Below, in pieces: positions 1 through 6,515 of a stretch of 9,132 bases of DNA. Each line of letters opens with the position of its first letter. Position 1 is the first letter of the stretch. The notes beneath the pieces are model-generated. The model worked only from the letters and a program-made list of their open reading frames with translations. It was not told the DNA's origin and did no database searches. Origin of the DNA: Candidatus Zhuqueibacterota bacterium (lineage in GTDB: Bacteria; Zhuqueibacterota; Zhuqueibacteria; Oceanimicrobiales; Oceanimicrobiaceae); the NCBI GenBank assembly GCA_011775825.1, contig JAABYK010000703.1, positions 1 to 9,132 of the forward strand, read 5' to 3'. Both the position numbers and the translations under genes were made by a program.

Positions 1-1451
1 TGAACTCCCTTGGCCTTCACATTCTGATCTGTCATGGGCCGCGCTCGAAGCGTTCCAAATCCCTGGGCGGATAAGTCCTCCGAGGGGCTTTTTCTTTTCG
101 GGTTGGAAACGATGTTGCCTGCACCCCAGCCGGTGATAAAGTCCGGGTCCGATTCAAGAGTTAGCGCATTTCTAGTTGGTTGCTCCAAAGCGGAACGCAT
201 GAGGTTCGGGTAAGAATCAATGCCGATATTTGGATAGACTTTATCGATATCTTGAAATGCAGGCTGCAGGTCGGCCTGACGTTCCGACTTCCACATCCAA
301 ATGTTCACAAACTGTCCTCTCTCCCCCATGCCAAAGAAGGGAGGATCGTCAACCAATGCAAATTGAACGGCGGCCGCGTCGCGGAAATCTTGAATGCGGA
401 TGGCCGTGCGATCATGCGATTCATCGGCCCACATCAACCGAATAGCTAACTCGTTGCCATCATGCAGCGCTTTGACATTCAAAATCTCCGGGCGGTCATC
501 GCGCCACCACAACGGCATCATGTGGAGGTTCATGTCTTGAGCATCCTGCCAAACTCCGGCATCCGGATGTTCGGGAATTTCGTCCACCCGTTCAGCCAGG
601 ATGCGATACTTTTTCATCTCTACCCGCTCTCGTTGTTCTTCACTGGACATGGAGAGCACATAATGCGTCAGGTGCCAGGCGTCGTTGCCATACGCCCAAT
701 CACTCATGGGCATGGGGGAGCCCGGAAGCCCGGCGATAATTCTACGGTAAATCTCCTCAGCGTCCGGAGCGCCTTTGAAGACGCCCTGAGTCAAATCGCG
801 GGGTCGGGTGGGGTAACCCTTCTCGTCAAACTGTTTTTTAACGCCGTCGCCCTTTCCGGTGGGACCGTGGCATGACGCGCAGGCTTGCAAAAACAGCTCT
901 TCGGCACGAGCCTTGGCTCCTTCGTCATAGGGAGGTTCTGAAGGAACTTTGATGATGCCTTTGCCGCTTTCGCGCTCGCTGGTCGTGACTTCAAAAGGCT
1001 TTTCAGCAAGGGACTTGACATAATGAACCAGCGCCCATCTCGTCTTTTCATCTAAATGCGCCCAGGATGGCATGGCAGAACCGGGGATGCCACGGGAAAT
1101 AACATGGTACAAATCTTCATCCGTCGGCTTTCTTTCCCATGTCGAGACCAACCGATATCGCGCACTCACGAAATCGCGCGGTTTTGGATAAAGCAAGTAG
1201 GCCGCTTCGCCCTCTCCACTTCCATCCACGCCGTGACAAGGGGCGCAGCGCTGGTTATAAACTTCTTCGCCTTTCGCGATTAGTTCAGGTGAACCGGCAA
1301 GGGTTTCAGAAGGTCGGAGTTCTCTGGGAATGACGCCGGCCTTCAACTCTTCGGGCGCTTGTTTGCGCTTGCATCCCCCTAAACCAATCATCAGAACCAA
1401 AAATATCGTAGCCGAACAAGCGGCGCTATGGGCTAAGGTGTGTTTCTTCAT
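1..1451 (-). CDS. Diheme c-type cytochrome lipoprotein with C-terminal ethylbenzene-dehydrogenase-like heme-b domain (partial, runs off left edge)
   Basis: Open from ATG 1451 to the window edge: 483 visible codons without a stop, so the C-terminus is missing. The start follows AAGGG by 7 nt. Residues 1-27 form a lipoprotein signal with lipobox LGGC (Cys27). Cytochrome c domain 1 has CAPCH at 69-73 and a candidate distal Met127 in GSAMPSW. Domain 2 has CASCH at 191-195 and candidate Met247 in GSPMPMSDW. From about residue 300 the sequence resembles the ethylbenzene/dimethylsulfide dehydrogenase gamma-type heme-b fold: WADESHDRT near 341, a candidate heme ligand Met375 in FFGMGERGQ, then VNIWMWKSE. 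In that family heme b is bound by Met and Lys; the Lys would lie outside the window. Inference: a lipid-anchored, periplasm-facing electron carrier with three hemes, perhaps serving a DMSO-reductase-family enzyme (for example nitrate reductase) further left. It is transcribed divergently from the Rrf2 gene. The cytochrome domains are certain; the partner is unknown. Confidence 0.88.
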   Translation of the reverse strand, partial: MKKHTLAHSAACSATIFLVLMIGLGGCKRKQAPEELKAGVIPRELRPSETLAGSPELIAKGEEVYNQRCAPCHGVDGSGEGEAAYLLYPKPRDFVSARYRLVSTWERKPTDEDLYHVISRGIPGSAMPSWAHLDEKTRWALVHYVKSLAEKPFEVTTSERESGKGIIKVPSEPPYDEGAKARAEELFLQACASCHGPTGKGDGVKKQFDEKGYPTRPRDLTQGVFKGAPDAEEIYRRIIAGLPGSPMPMSDWAYGNDAWHLTHYVLSMSSEEQRERVEMKKYRILAERVDEIPEHPDAGVWQDAQDMNLHMMPLWWRDDRPEILNVKALHDGNELAIRLMWADESHDRTAIRIQDFRDAAAVQFALVDDPPFFGMGERGQFVNIWMWKSERQADLQPAFQDIDKVYPNIGIDSYPNLMRSALEQPTRNALTLESDPDFITGWGAGNIVSNPKRKSPSEDLSAQGFGTLRARPMTDQNVKAKGV

Positions 1452-1598
1452 TTCTTATCCCTTTTATTGTGATTGGGTGCCAACCTTTGATTTGGAATGA
1501 CCATACTGCAGCAAAACTATGAATGACAGGAACCATCTCAAAGCTTCCATCAGAATGGATTGTTGTGGAATGGTTAATAGGACTAAATTATCCTGTTA
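1452..1598 (-). other. Long 5' leader of the cytochrome gene
   Basis: If the promoter at 1605-1632 is used, the transcript has a leader of about 147 nt before ATG 1451. It holds a small hairpin (TCCAT / ATGGA arms at 1546-1550 and 1555-1559, 4-nt loop) and the AAGGG ribosome binding site at 1459-1463. I recognise no riboswitch class in it. Confidence 0.35.
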
Positions 1599-1599
1599 A
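1574..1599. promoter_or_regulatory. Inverted repeat, candidate operator over the cytochrome transcription start
   Basis: TTAATAGGA (1574-1582), 8-nt centre, TCCTGTTAA (1591-1599): the arms are complementary at 8 of 9 positions. It lies immediately downstream of the minus-strand -10 box, over the expected start of transcription, which is a classic repressor position. Its core TAGGA...TTATCC (1578-1593) recurs at 1641-1656. The binding protein is unknown; the adjacent Rrf2 regulator is the obvious candidate. Confidence 0.5.
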
Positions 1600-1604
1600 A
1601 ACTC

Positions 1605-1632
1605 AATATAAATGAAATTTTGAAAATGTCAA
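1605..1632 (-). promoter_or_regulatory. Sigma-70-type promoter for the diheme cytochrome gene
   Basis: On the minus strand TTGACA (1632-1627) is followed after 16 nt by TATATT (1610-1605). The -35 box is a perfect consensus match and the -10 box matches 5 of 6. It points at the cytochrome start at 1451. Confidence 0.65.
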
Positions 1633-1640
1633 GAATTTTT

Positions 1641-1656
1641 TAGGATTTTTTTATCC
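1641..1656. promoter_or_regulatory. Second copy of the TAGGA-TTATCC element, candidate regulator site
   Basis: TAGGATTTTTTTATCC matches TAGGACTAAATTATCC at 1578-1593 in 12 of 16 positions, with identical outer bases and spacing. It lies just upstream of the minus-strand -35 box and near -50 relative to the likely Rrf2 start of transcription, so one bound protein could affect both divergent promoters. Part of the centre is a T-run, so chance similarity is possible. Confidence 0.4.
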
Positions 1657-1663
1657 GTTTTTC

Positions 1664-1699
1664 TTGCTTTTTTTGATTTTCCATTGCTATATTATGCAA
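1664..1699 (+). promoter_or_regulatory. Probable promoter of the Rrf2 gene, with an inverted repeat over the -10
   Basis: A weak -35 TTGCTT (1664-1669), an 18-nt spacer and -10 TATATT (1688-1693) precede the regulator gene. TTGC (1684-1687) and GCAA (1696-1699) form a short inverted repeat around the -10 box, a possible autoregulatory site. The ribosome binding site AAGGA is at 1711-1715, 8 nt before ATG 1724. Confidence 0.4.
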
Positions 1700-1723
1700 A
1701 GTGTATAAAGAAGGAAATGTAGA

Positions 1724-2140
1724 ATGTCTGTTTTATTCAGCCGCGCCTGTGAATACGCATTACGAGGACTGGCCGAAATGGCTCGTCATAACGAGAAAGA
1801 ATCTTGGACGATCCAGGAATTGGCCGACCAAACTGACACACCGGCTCCGTTTTTGGCAAAATCATTTCAAATCCTGGTAAGAAATGGTATTCTCAAGTCA
1901 GTCAAAGGTCGAGGCGGTGGATTTTCGTTTGCTCAACCGGTGGACAAGATTCACCTTATCAAGATTGTCGAAACCATCGACGGCTTCTCCTTAGCCGAAG
2001 AGTGTGTATTAGGTCTACCTGAGTGTGGCGGCGAAAATCCGTGCCCATTTCACGATCAATGGGCTGAGATTAGAGAATCCATCATACGAGCATTAAGCAC
2101 ACAAACACTTGCTCAATTCGCCCGGAATAGCGAGCACTAA
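1724..2140 (+). CDS. Rrf2-family winged-helix transcriptional regulator, probably iron-sulfur
   Basis: 138 aa, usual length for the family that includes IscR and NsrR. The N-terminus SRACEYALRGL, the helix-turn-helix around 28-52 (TIQELADQTDTPAPFLAKSFQ) and the wing GRGGGF (62-67) are typical. Cys94, Cys101 and Cys107 (spacing C-x6-C-x5-C) sit where Rrf2 proteins bind an iron-sulfur cluster. By family, such a protein senses NO, oxygen, redox state or Fe-S supply and binds DNA accordingly. ATG 1724 has a good ribosome binding site (AAGGA). The gene lies between the divergent cytochrome gene and the 3' end of the nos operon, so regulation of N2O/nitrogen-oxide respiration is the likely role (inference). 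The exact subtype (NsrR-like or IscR-like) cannot be assigned. Confidence 0.9.
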   Translation: MSVLFSRACEYALRGLAEMARHNEKESWTIQELADQTDTPAPFLAKSFQILVRNGILKSVKGRGGGFSFAQPVDKIHLIKIVETIDGFSLAEECVLGLPECGGENPCPFHDQWAEIRESIIRALSTQTLAQFARNSEH

Positions 2141-2148
2141 CTTATTCC

Positions 2149-2973
2149 TCAAAAATCCAGTCGATTCAGCCTTTTCAAAATCGCCAATTGGGGAATGAAT
2201 AGCCACAACAGAACAGATAAGCCCATGACGCCTACTGCGATGACTTCCTCCCCCCAGTAATGAACAAACGTCGCACCCGCCTGGCCAAAGAACTCTTTTC
2301 CCCCCAAAAGCATTAGACCGGCAATGCGCAGCAAATCGATTGGATTAAAAAACACCGCGCCAAAGACAAAGCGTTCGCCCACGTATTCCGGAAGGAACAA
2401 TGTCGTGCCGATCACACCTAAGTCGTAAAGTACCACCAAAAATAACCACAGAAAAAGCGAGACGGCAAAGGCCCCCAGTTTTTTCGGGAACAACACGGAA
2501 ACCAATCCGGATAGATTGAGAAATACCAGCGCCAGGATCAGAGACACCCCCATAAATCCCAGGTACTGACCGATGCCTTGACTCCCGGCTTGAATCGAGA
2601 TAAACAGTCCCGTTAAGAGGAACGCGCTCAGCATGGGAAGCGCCAGGGCAGCATACAGACCGCAGAATTTGCCCCAGAACACGGTGCGCCGTGGTAGCGG
2701 CAGACTGTAGAGCAGCTCCTGCGTCCCTTCATCTCCACTGAATCCCAGGGTGCCAAGCACCAAAGCCAGCAACGGCACAATGTAGATGACCAAATTCAAC
2801 AGGCTTGCCGAGGTGCGCGTGAAGTCCTGCGTGCCAGTGTACCCCATCGCCCGCAAGCCGAAATAAGCGATGCCGATTAGCAGCAGGGAAAATACCAGGG
2901 TGAAAATGTGCAACCAGCGGTTGCGGGCCTGCACAGATATCTCTTGTTGAGCGATGCGAAGGATTCGTTTCAT
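2149..2973 (-). CDS. nosY: NosY, ABC-2-type permease of the Nos maturation transporter
   Basis: 274 aa, normal length for NosY. About six membrane segments are visible (roughly 21-40, 57-78, 102-126, 136-161, 165-188, 244-264). GDEGTQELLYSLPLPRR at 80-96 and FFNPIDLLRIAGL at 208-220 are typical of NosY-like permeases. With the NosF ATPase it forms the inner-membrane transporter needed to assemble the tetranuclear CuZ centre of NosZ; it is thought to supply sulfur or work with NosD and NosL. Its ATG overlaps the nosL stop (ATGA), so it is translationally coupled. It is the last gene of the operon, and its stop lies 8 bp from that of the convergent Rrf2 gene. Confidence 0.88.
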   Translation of the reverse strand: MKRILRIAQQEISVQARNRWLHIFTLVFSLLLIGIAYFGLRAMGYTGTQDFTRTSASLLNLVIYIVPLLALVLGTLGFSGDEGTQELLYSLPLPRRTVFWGKFCGLYAALALPMLSAFLLTGLFISIQAGSQGIGQYLGFMGVSLILALVFLNLSGLVSVLFPKKLGAFAVSLFLWLFLVVLYDLGVIGTTLFLPEYVGERFVFGAVFFNPIDLLRIAGLMLLGGKEFFGQAGATFVHYWGEEVIAVGVMGLSVLLWLFIPQLAILKRLNRLDF

Positions 2974-3434
2974 TCCTGCAAATCCGGCTGTTTAAGCTGT
3001 TGGTAACTCAAAATCTCGCCGCCAAATTCTGCCCGGGCCTCTTTGGCTGCCTCTCGATCCGGAAATGCAGCCAACCCGAACGACATCGGAGTGTGCAACT
3101 TTTCTGATTTCAAAAACGTGGCATTTTCGGCATTTAACCAACCGCTATCTTCGTAGGATGCGACGAAAATTGCGCGAGGCGTTTCCGATTCTTCCTCCAA
3201 TTTGGCCACAAGACACCCGATGTCATCAAACTTTTTGACTTTGCCGTTGGCAGGCAAAAATTGCCCGACAAAATTGGGTTCGGAAATCAACATCTGACAA
3301 TGGGCACACATATCTTCACCGTAATAAACCTTAGCCGGTTTGGGGGCGCCTTCGTTGCAACTGAAGGCAAAGGCAAGCAGACTCAGGGCCAAACTTACCC
3401 TTAGAAGATGATACGATGTGTTCTTCGACGTCAT
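2970..3434 (-). CDS. nosL: NosL, Cu(I)-binding outer/periplasmic lipoprotein chaperone
   Basis: 154 aa from ATG 3434. This start has GAGG 6 nt upstream and gives a proper lipoprotein signal ending FAFSC (Cys26). A longer in-frame reading to 3536 would lie inside nosF and bury the signal. The copper motif is M42-C43-x2-C46-x-M48 (MCAHCQM), followed by the family motif FDDIGC (69-74) and TPMSFG (115-120). NosL binds Cu(I) and passes copper to the NosZ maturation machinery. The gene starts one nucleotide after the nosF stop and overlaps nosY by ATGA. Its place between nosF and nosY is unusual, since nosDFY is normally contiguous with nosL at the end. Confidence 0.9.
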   Translation of the reverse strand: MTSKNTSYHLLRVSLALSLLAFAFSCNEGAPKPAKVYYGEDMCAHCQMLISEPNFVGQFLPANGKVKKFDDIGCLVAKLEEESETPRAIFVASYEDSGWLNAENATFLKSEKLHTPMSFGLAAFPDREAAKEARAEFGGEILSYQQLKQPDLQE

Positions 3435-3435
3435 G

Positions 3436-4347
3436 TTATGCCTCGTTTTCTTCAATGAATTCCAAATACACCTCCTCGAAGTTCCGTGTCTCAGGTGCGA
3501 AATCGACAATTCCGGCGCCCGCAGAATCCAGAGCATTCAGAATATCCAATCGTTGATCCGACTCACAAGAAATGACCAATGACTTTCCGGAAGCCTCGAT
3601 TGCAAGTTCTCGCCGCCCTGAAGCTTTTTCGAGCGTCGGGACAAATCTTTCTGCGTTCTGATCGAGGTGCACAACCAAACCTTTGCCGCGTTGCATCGTG
3701 CGCAATTTTTGACTTTTTTCGAGTGCAATCACTCGGCCCCTGACCATAATGCCGATGCGATCCGCCAAGTGCTCCACTTCGCTCATGTCATGACTTGAAA
3801 ACAGGATGGTCTTGCCGGCAGATTTGAAGTCCTTCAAAATTTGTCTAAACTCCAAAACCGCACGTGGATCCAGGCTGGCAGTCGGCTCATCAAGAATCAT
3901 GAGGGACGAGTCGGCCAAATAAGCGATGGCGAGATTCAGCTTTTGTCGCATGCCACCGGAATATTCAGAGATAGGATGGTTGGAAAACCCATTGAAGCTC
4001 GTATGCGCCAATACCTCCTGAACTCGATTCTGTGAAACCCCACGCAAGTCAGCAAAGAAACGCAAAATCTCAACTGCGGTTAGGCTGTTGTAGTATTTCA
4101 TGTTTTGTGGCACGTAGCTGATGCGGCTCCGGGCCTCGGCTGGTGCCTTGGCGATATCGACACCATCGACAACAATTCGACCGCTGGTTGGATAAACCAA
4201 TCCCACAATGGACTTCAAGGTGGTGGTTTTGCCGCTGCCATTTGGGCCAATCAGCGCAAAGATTTCACCCTCTCGCACGGTAAACGAGACATCATTCACC
4301 GCCAGAAATTTGCCGTATTTCTTGGTTAAATGCTGGATCTGGATCAT
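3436..4347 (-). CDS. nosF: NosF, ATPase of the Nos maturation ABC transporter
   Basis: 303 aa with a complete ABC ATPase: Walker A GPNGSGKTT (34-42), Q-loop Gln81, signature YSGGM (129-133), Walker B LMILDEP (149-155) and switch His186 in FSSHD. An extra C-terminal domain of about 90 residues follows, as is usual for NosF-type ATPases. It powers NosY in CuZ assembly. ATG 4347 overlaps the nosD stop (ATGA), and the only AAGGA-like site is too far upstream to be ideal, so translation is probably coupled to nosD. Confidence 0.92.
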   Translation of the reverse strand: MIQIQHLTKKYGKFLAVNDVSFTVREGEIFALIGPNGSGKTTTLKSIVGLVYPTSGRIVVDGVDIAKAPAEARSRISYVPQNMKYYNSLTAVEILRFFADLRGVSQNRVQEVLAHTSFNGFSNHPISEYSGGMRQKLNLAIAYLADSSLMILDEPTASLDPRAVLEFRQILKDFKSAGKTILFSSHDMSEVEHLADRIGIMVRGRVIALEKSQKLRTMQRGKGLVVHLDQNAERFVPTLEKASGRRELAIEASGKSLVISCESDQRLDILNALDSAGAGIVDFAPETRNFEEVYLEFIEENEA

Positions 4348-5729
4348 TTCTTAGAAATTTTTCCTTTCACTGTAAGCAGGAGTCCACAAACGCCAGCAAG
4401 AACAAACAGGGAAAACATCTGAAACCCGCCATCACTTGAACTTCCCGTAATCTGCTGCCGGAGCTCGCGTAGATCTATCGGTCGCATGAGCGGAGCCGGA
4501 TCTTCTTCAAATGTGATATCAAATATGGGCATCACAACCTGACCGGCTGCTATCGCCTGTGAGGCCGGACTGAATGAGAACAATCGCAGAGCCGGATAAT
4601 TTCCTTCGATGTAATCAAACAGATTCTGGATTTTGTAAGGATGATCGGCAATGCCGTCGTGATTCAGATCAAACCCCTGGTAGCTTGTCCAATAATTTCC
4701 GCGTCCCTCAGATGCCCATTTGGTCGTCGTGCGCCGCCCGACAATTTCGAGCGGACTCATGTTGAACATAAAGTTGTTTTCGTAAAACAAATTATAATTT
4801 GCGCTGCTAAAAATTTTCAGGGCCAGGTCGTTAAAGGAAACGGTGTTCCGACGAAATATATTTTTTGATGAATTATCAATGAAAATTCCAGTAGCATTGG
4901 CAGCAATGATATTTTCTTCCGACAAGCAGAAGTCGCAATCTTTAAACAAAATACCAAGTGAACTGACGCCACGATTTTGTTCGAAAATGTTGCGTTTGAA
5001 GATGAGATTTTTTGAGTACATCAATGCCGCCCCGGCAACATTATCGTAGAAGTGATTGTAAGCAAACGAGTTGGTGTCGCTGAACATGTAGTGCAGCCCG
5101 TACCGTAAGTTGTGCATCCGGTTGTGGTGAATGTCGTTAACGTTGGAATGCTGAATATACATGCCATCGCGCACCAACTGAACCTCATTTCCAAAAATCT
5201 CGTTGTGGAACGAATACCAGAGATGCATGCCGCTGCCACGTCGGCCCTGGGCTAATTCAGGTTTGCCCTCGATGACGTTATCATTGATCTGGTTGTAATC
5301 GGAGCTGTAAAAGTAGATTCCGAAAAGCACATCGTCCAGGCGGTTCTCTGCGATGATGTTTCCATTGCTGCGCAAATAAATTCCGCCGTGCTCTTTTTGC
5401 AAGCTGATGCCGCTGCCGCAAATACGAAACCCCCGGATTTCACAGGAATCGGCAAAAACTTGCACCACACGTCCTGTATCGGGTCCCACGATTTCTGGCA
5501 TTCCATTTCCCAGCAATACAAGCTGCTTTCTCAGTATTATGGGTTCGTAAACTCCGGATTCTACAAGAAGTGTGTCTCCTCGACCCGCGTTATCGATGGT
5601 CTGTTGCAAAGACGTTCCCGGCATAATCTTGTAGGTCTTTGGCGAAGCTTTCGGCGCAAAGAATTGCAACAAGATCGTGCATAGAATGATGGAAGAAATG
5701 CCGATATGTTTTGCTTTGAGAAATGTCAT
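4344..5729 (-). CDS. nosD: NosD, periplasmic beta-helix protein for NosZ copper-centre assembly
   Basis: 461 aa from ATG 5729, which overlaps the upstream stop codon as ATGA; a second in-frame ATG at 5747 adds only six residues and has no ribosome binding site. An N-terminal export signal (about 8-28) is followed by a right-handed beta-helix of repeated Asn-rich turns (for example NGNIIAENR, YNQINDNVIEG, NLIFKRNIF; about 110-325). The family signature GRGNYWTSY-QGFDLNHDGIADHPY lies at 342-365. NosD interacts with NosFY and NosL in delivering what is needed to build CuZ. Unlike a purely soluble NosD, the C-terminus has a hydrophobic stretch (about 438-454) followed by a basic tail KGKISKK, suggesting a membrane anchor. 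Confidence 0.92.
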   Translation of the reverse strand: MTFLKAKHIGISSIILCTILLQFFAPKASPKTYKIMPGTSLQQTIDNAGRGDTLLVESGVYEPIILRKQLVLLGNGMPEIVGPDTGRVVQVFADSCEIRGFRICGSGISLQKEHGGIYLRSNGNIIAENRLDDVLFGIYFYSSDYNQINDNVIEGKPELAQGRRGSGMHLWYSFHNEIFGNEVQLVRDGMYIQHSNVNDIHHNRMHNLRYGLHYMFSDTNSFAYNHFYDNVAGAALMYSKNLIFKRNIFEQNRGVSSLGILFKDCDFCLSEENIIAANATGIFIDNSSKNIFRRNTVSFNDLALKIFSSANYNLFYENNFMFNMSPLEIVGRRTTTKWASEGRGNYWTSYQGFDLNHDGIADHPYKIQNLFDYIEGNYPALRLFSFSPASQAIAAGQVVMPIFDITFEEDPAPLMRPIDLRELRQQITGSSSDGGFQMFSLFVLAGVCGLLLTVKGKISKK

Positions 5730-6358
5730 ATCTGAGCTTTCTGCCATTCACGATAGCTAAAGTAGAGTGCAACAAGCAAGAACAGGGGGAACAACGTCAT
5801 CGCGACCGTTCCCAGTCCGGGAAAACTGGATACCGTAAAATTCGCCAGTTGTTTGGAGCCAAACAAAGGTGGCATAAATGGGTCGACCTTTACCGCGGCG
5901 CTCGGGTCGAGATTGTGGCCGTAATAATAAAGTTTATTGTAAAACATCCAGATAGAGAATACTCCAAAGTAGGAGAATCCCACAAACACGTCGACAAGCT
6001 TGGAGACCTTGCCAATGACGACTGCTCTCAGAGTGAGCAGCAGTACCGCACCGACGACGAAGGGAATCCATTTGAATTCGCTGAAGTCCTCTTCCTTCAA
6101 TTCTTGCATGCCGATGTAGTGATTCAGAATATTGATTTCTCGTAAATCGTTGCCACCCTGCCCGCCGCCTTCGAGTTTACTTGCATAAATGCCAAGCGAC
6201 AATCCTTCCGGAAACTGTTGAGCATCCATGTTGATATGCCAGAGAGGCAGAAACATCGCAGGGACAAGAACCACCACCGCAAGCAATAGAAAAACTCGGC
6301 TGCGAAGATCGAGGTTGACTTCAAAAAATTGATTCATTTTTTCAAGAAACGCTTCCAT
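5726..6358 (-). CDS. nosB: NosB-like four-helix membrane protein of clade II nos clusters
   Basis: 210 aa from ATG 6358. A TTG start at 6373 would add five residues; neither has a strong ribosome binding site, and ATG 6337 is a third option. Four membrane segments are likely (about 21-39, 98-115, 121-140, 181-201). A conserved-looking extracytoplasmic loop contains PEGL (50-53), SLGIY and INILNHYIGM (75-84); a second loop has DPFMPPLFGSKQLANF (159-174). Its position directly after nosZ and before nosD matches the membrane protein called NosB in atypical nos clusters. Its biochemical role is not established. The assignment rests mainly on position and topology. It overlaps nosD by ATGA. Confidence 0.65.
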   Translation of the reverse strand: MEAFLEKMNQFFEVNLDLRSRVFLLLAVVVLVPAMFLPLWHINMDAQQFPEGLSLGIYASKLEGGGQGGNDLREINILNHYIGMQELKEEDFSEFKWIPFVVGAVLLLTLRAVVIGKVSKLVDVFVGFSYFGVFSIWMFYNKLYYYGHNLDPSAAVKVDPFMPPLFGSKQLANFTVSSFPGLGTVAMTLFPLFLLVALYFSYREWQKAQI

Positions 6359-6413
6359 AATCTTTATGCTCAAGCTAAGTGCATCAAATCAGTGTTCACA
6401 AAACATCTTGCTC

Positions 6414-6497
6414 AAAAAAAGTTGAGGAGTAATGGAGAATTAGGGTTTTGATTGTTCGAATAACAGATCTCATCACCTCAATAATCCATCACTCCTC
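6414..6497 (-). terminator. Terminator-like hairpin (attenuator) between nosZ and nosB
   Basis: In the minus-strand transcript, GAGGAGUGAUGGA (6497-6485) can pair with UCCAUUACUCCUC (6436-6424): 12 Watson-Crick pairs and one G-U wobble. AAC and seven U residues (6420-6414) follow directly. The order stem then U-run fits an intrinsic terminator, but the 48-nt loop is long and the operon continues. Partial termination or a stabilising 3' end for nosZ mRNA is therefore more likely than full stop. The rest of the 157-bp gap shows no convincing promoter. Confidence 0.55.
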
Positions 6498-6515
6498 CGC
6501 CTCCTCGAGACCGTG

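Noticed and set aside
462..1283. Plus- and minus-strand frames within 1-1451
   Set aside because: They overlap the continuous 483-codon cytochrome frame with both heme motifs and have no independent support.
1464..1550. A 28-residue hydrophobic reading frame on the minus strand in the cytochrome leader (starts MEALRWF)
   Set aside because: No ribosome binding site and no recognisable family; a chance frame in a 147-nt leader is likely.
2970..3536. A 188-residue NosL starting at 3536
   Set aside because: The first 34 residues lie within nosF and look non-native; ATG 3434 has a GAGG site and gives a clean lipoprotein signal.
5726..6373. TTG start for the NosB-like protein at 6373
   Set aside because: ATG 6358 is 15 nt downstream in frame and preferred; the TTG has no better ribosome binding site.
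6359..6515. FNR/DNR-type box (TTGAT-N4-ATCAA) or separate nosB promoter in the gap after nosZ
   Set aside because: Only isolated half-sites (TTGAT) and weak -35/-10 pairs were seen; nothing close to a full consensus.
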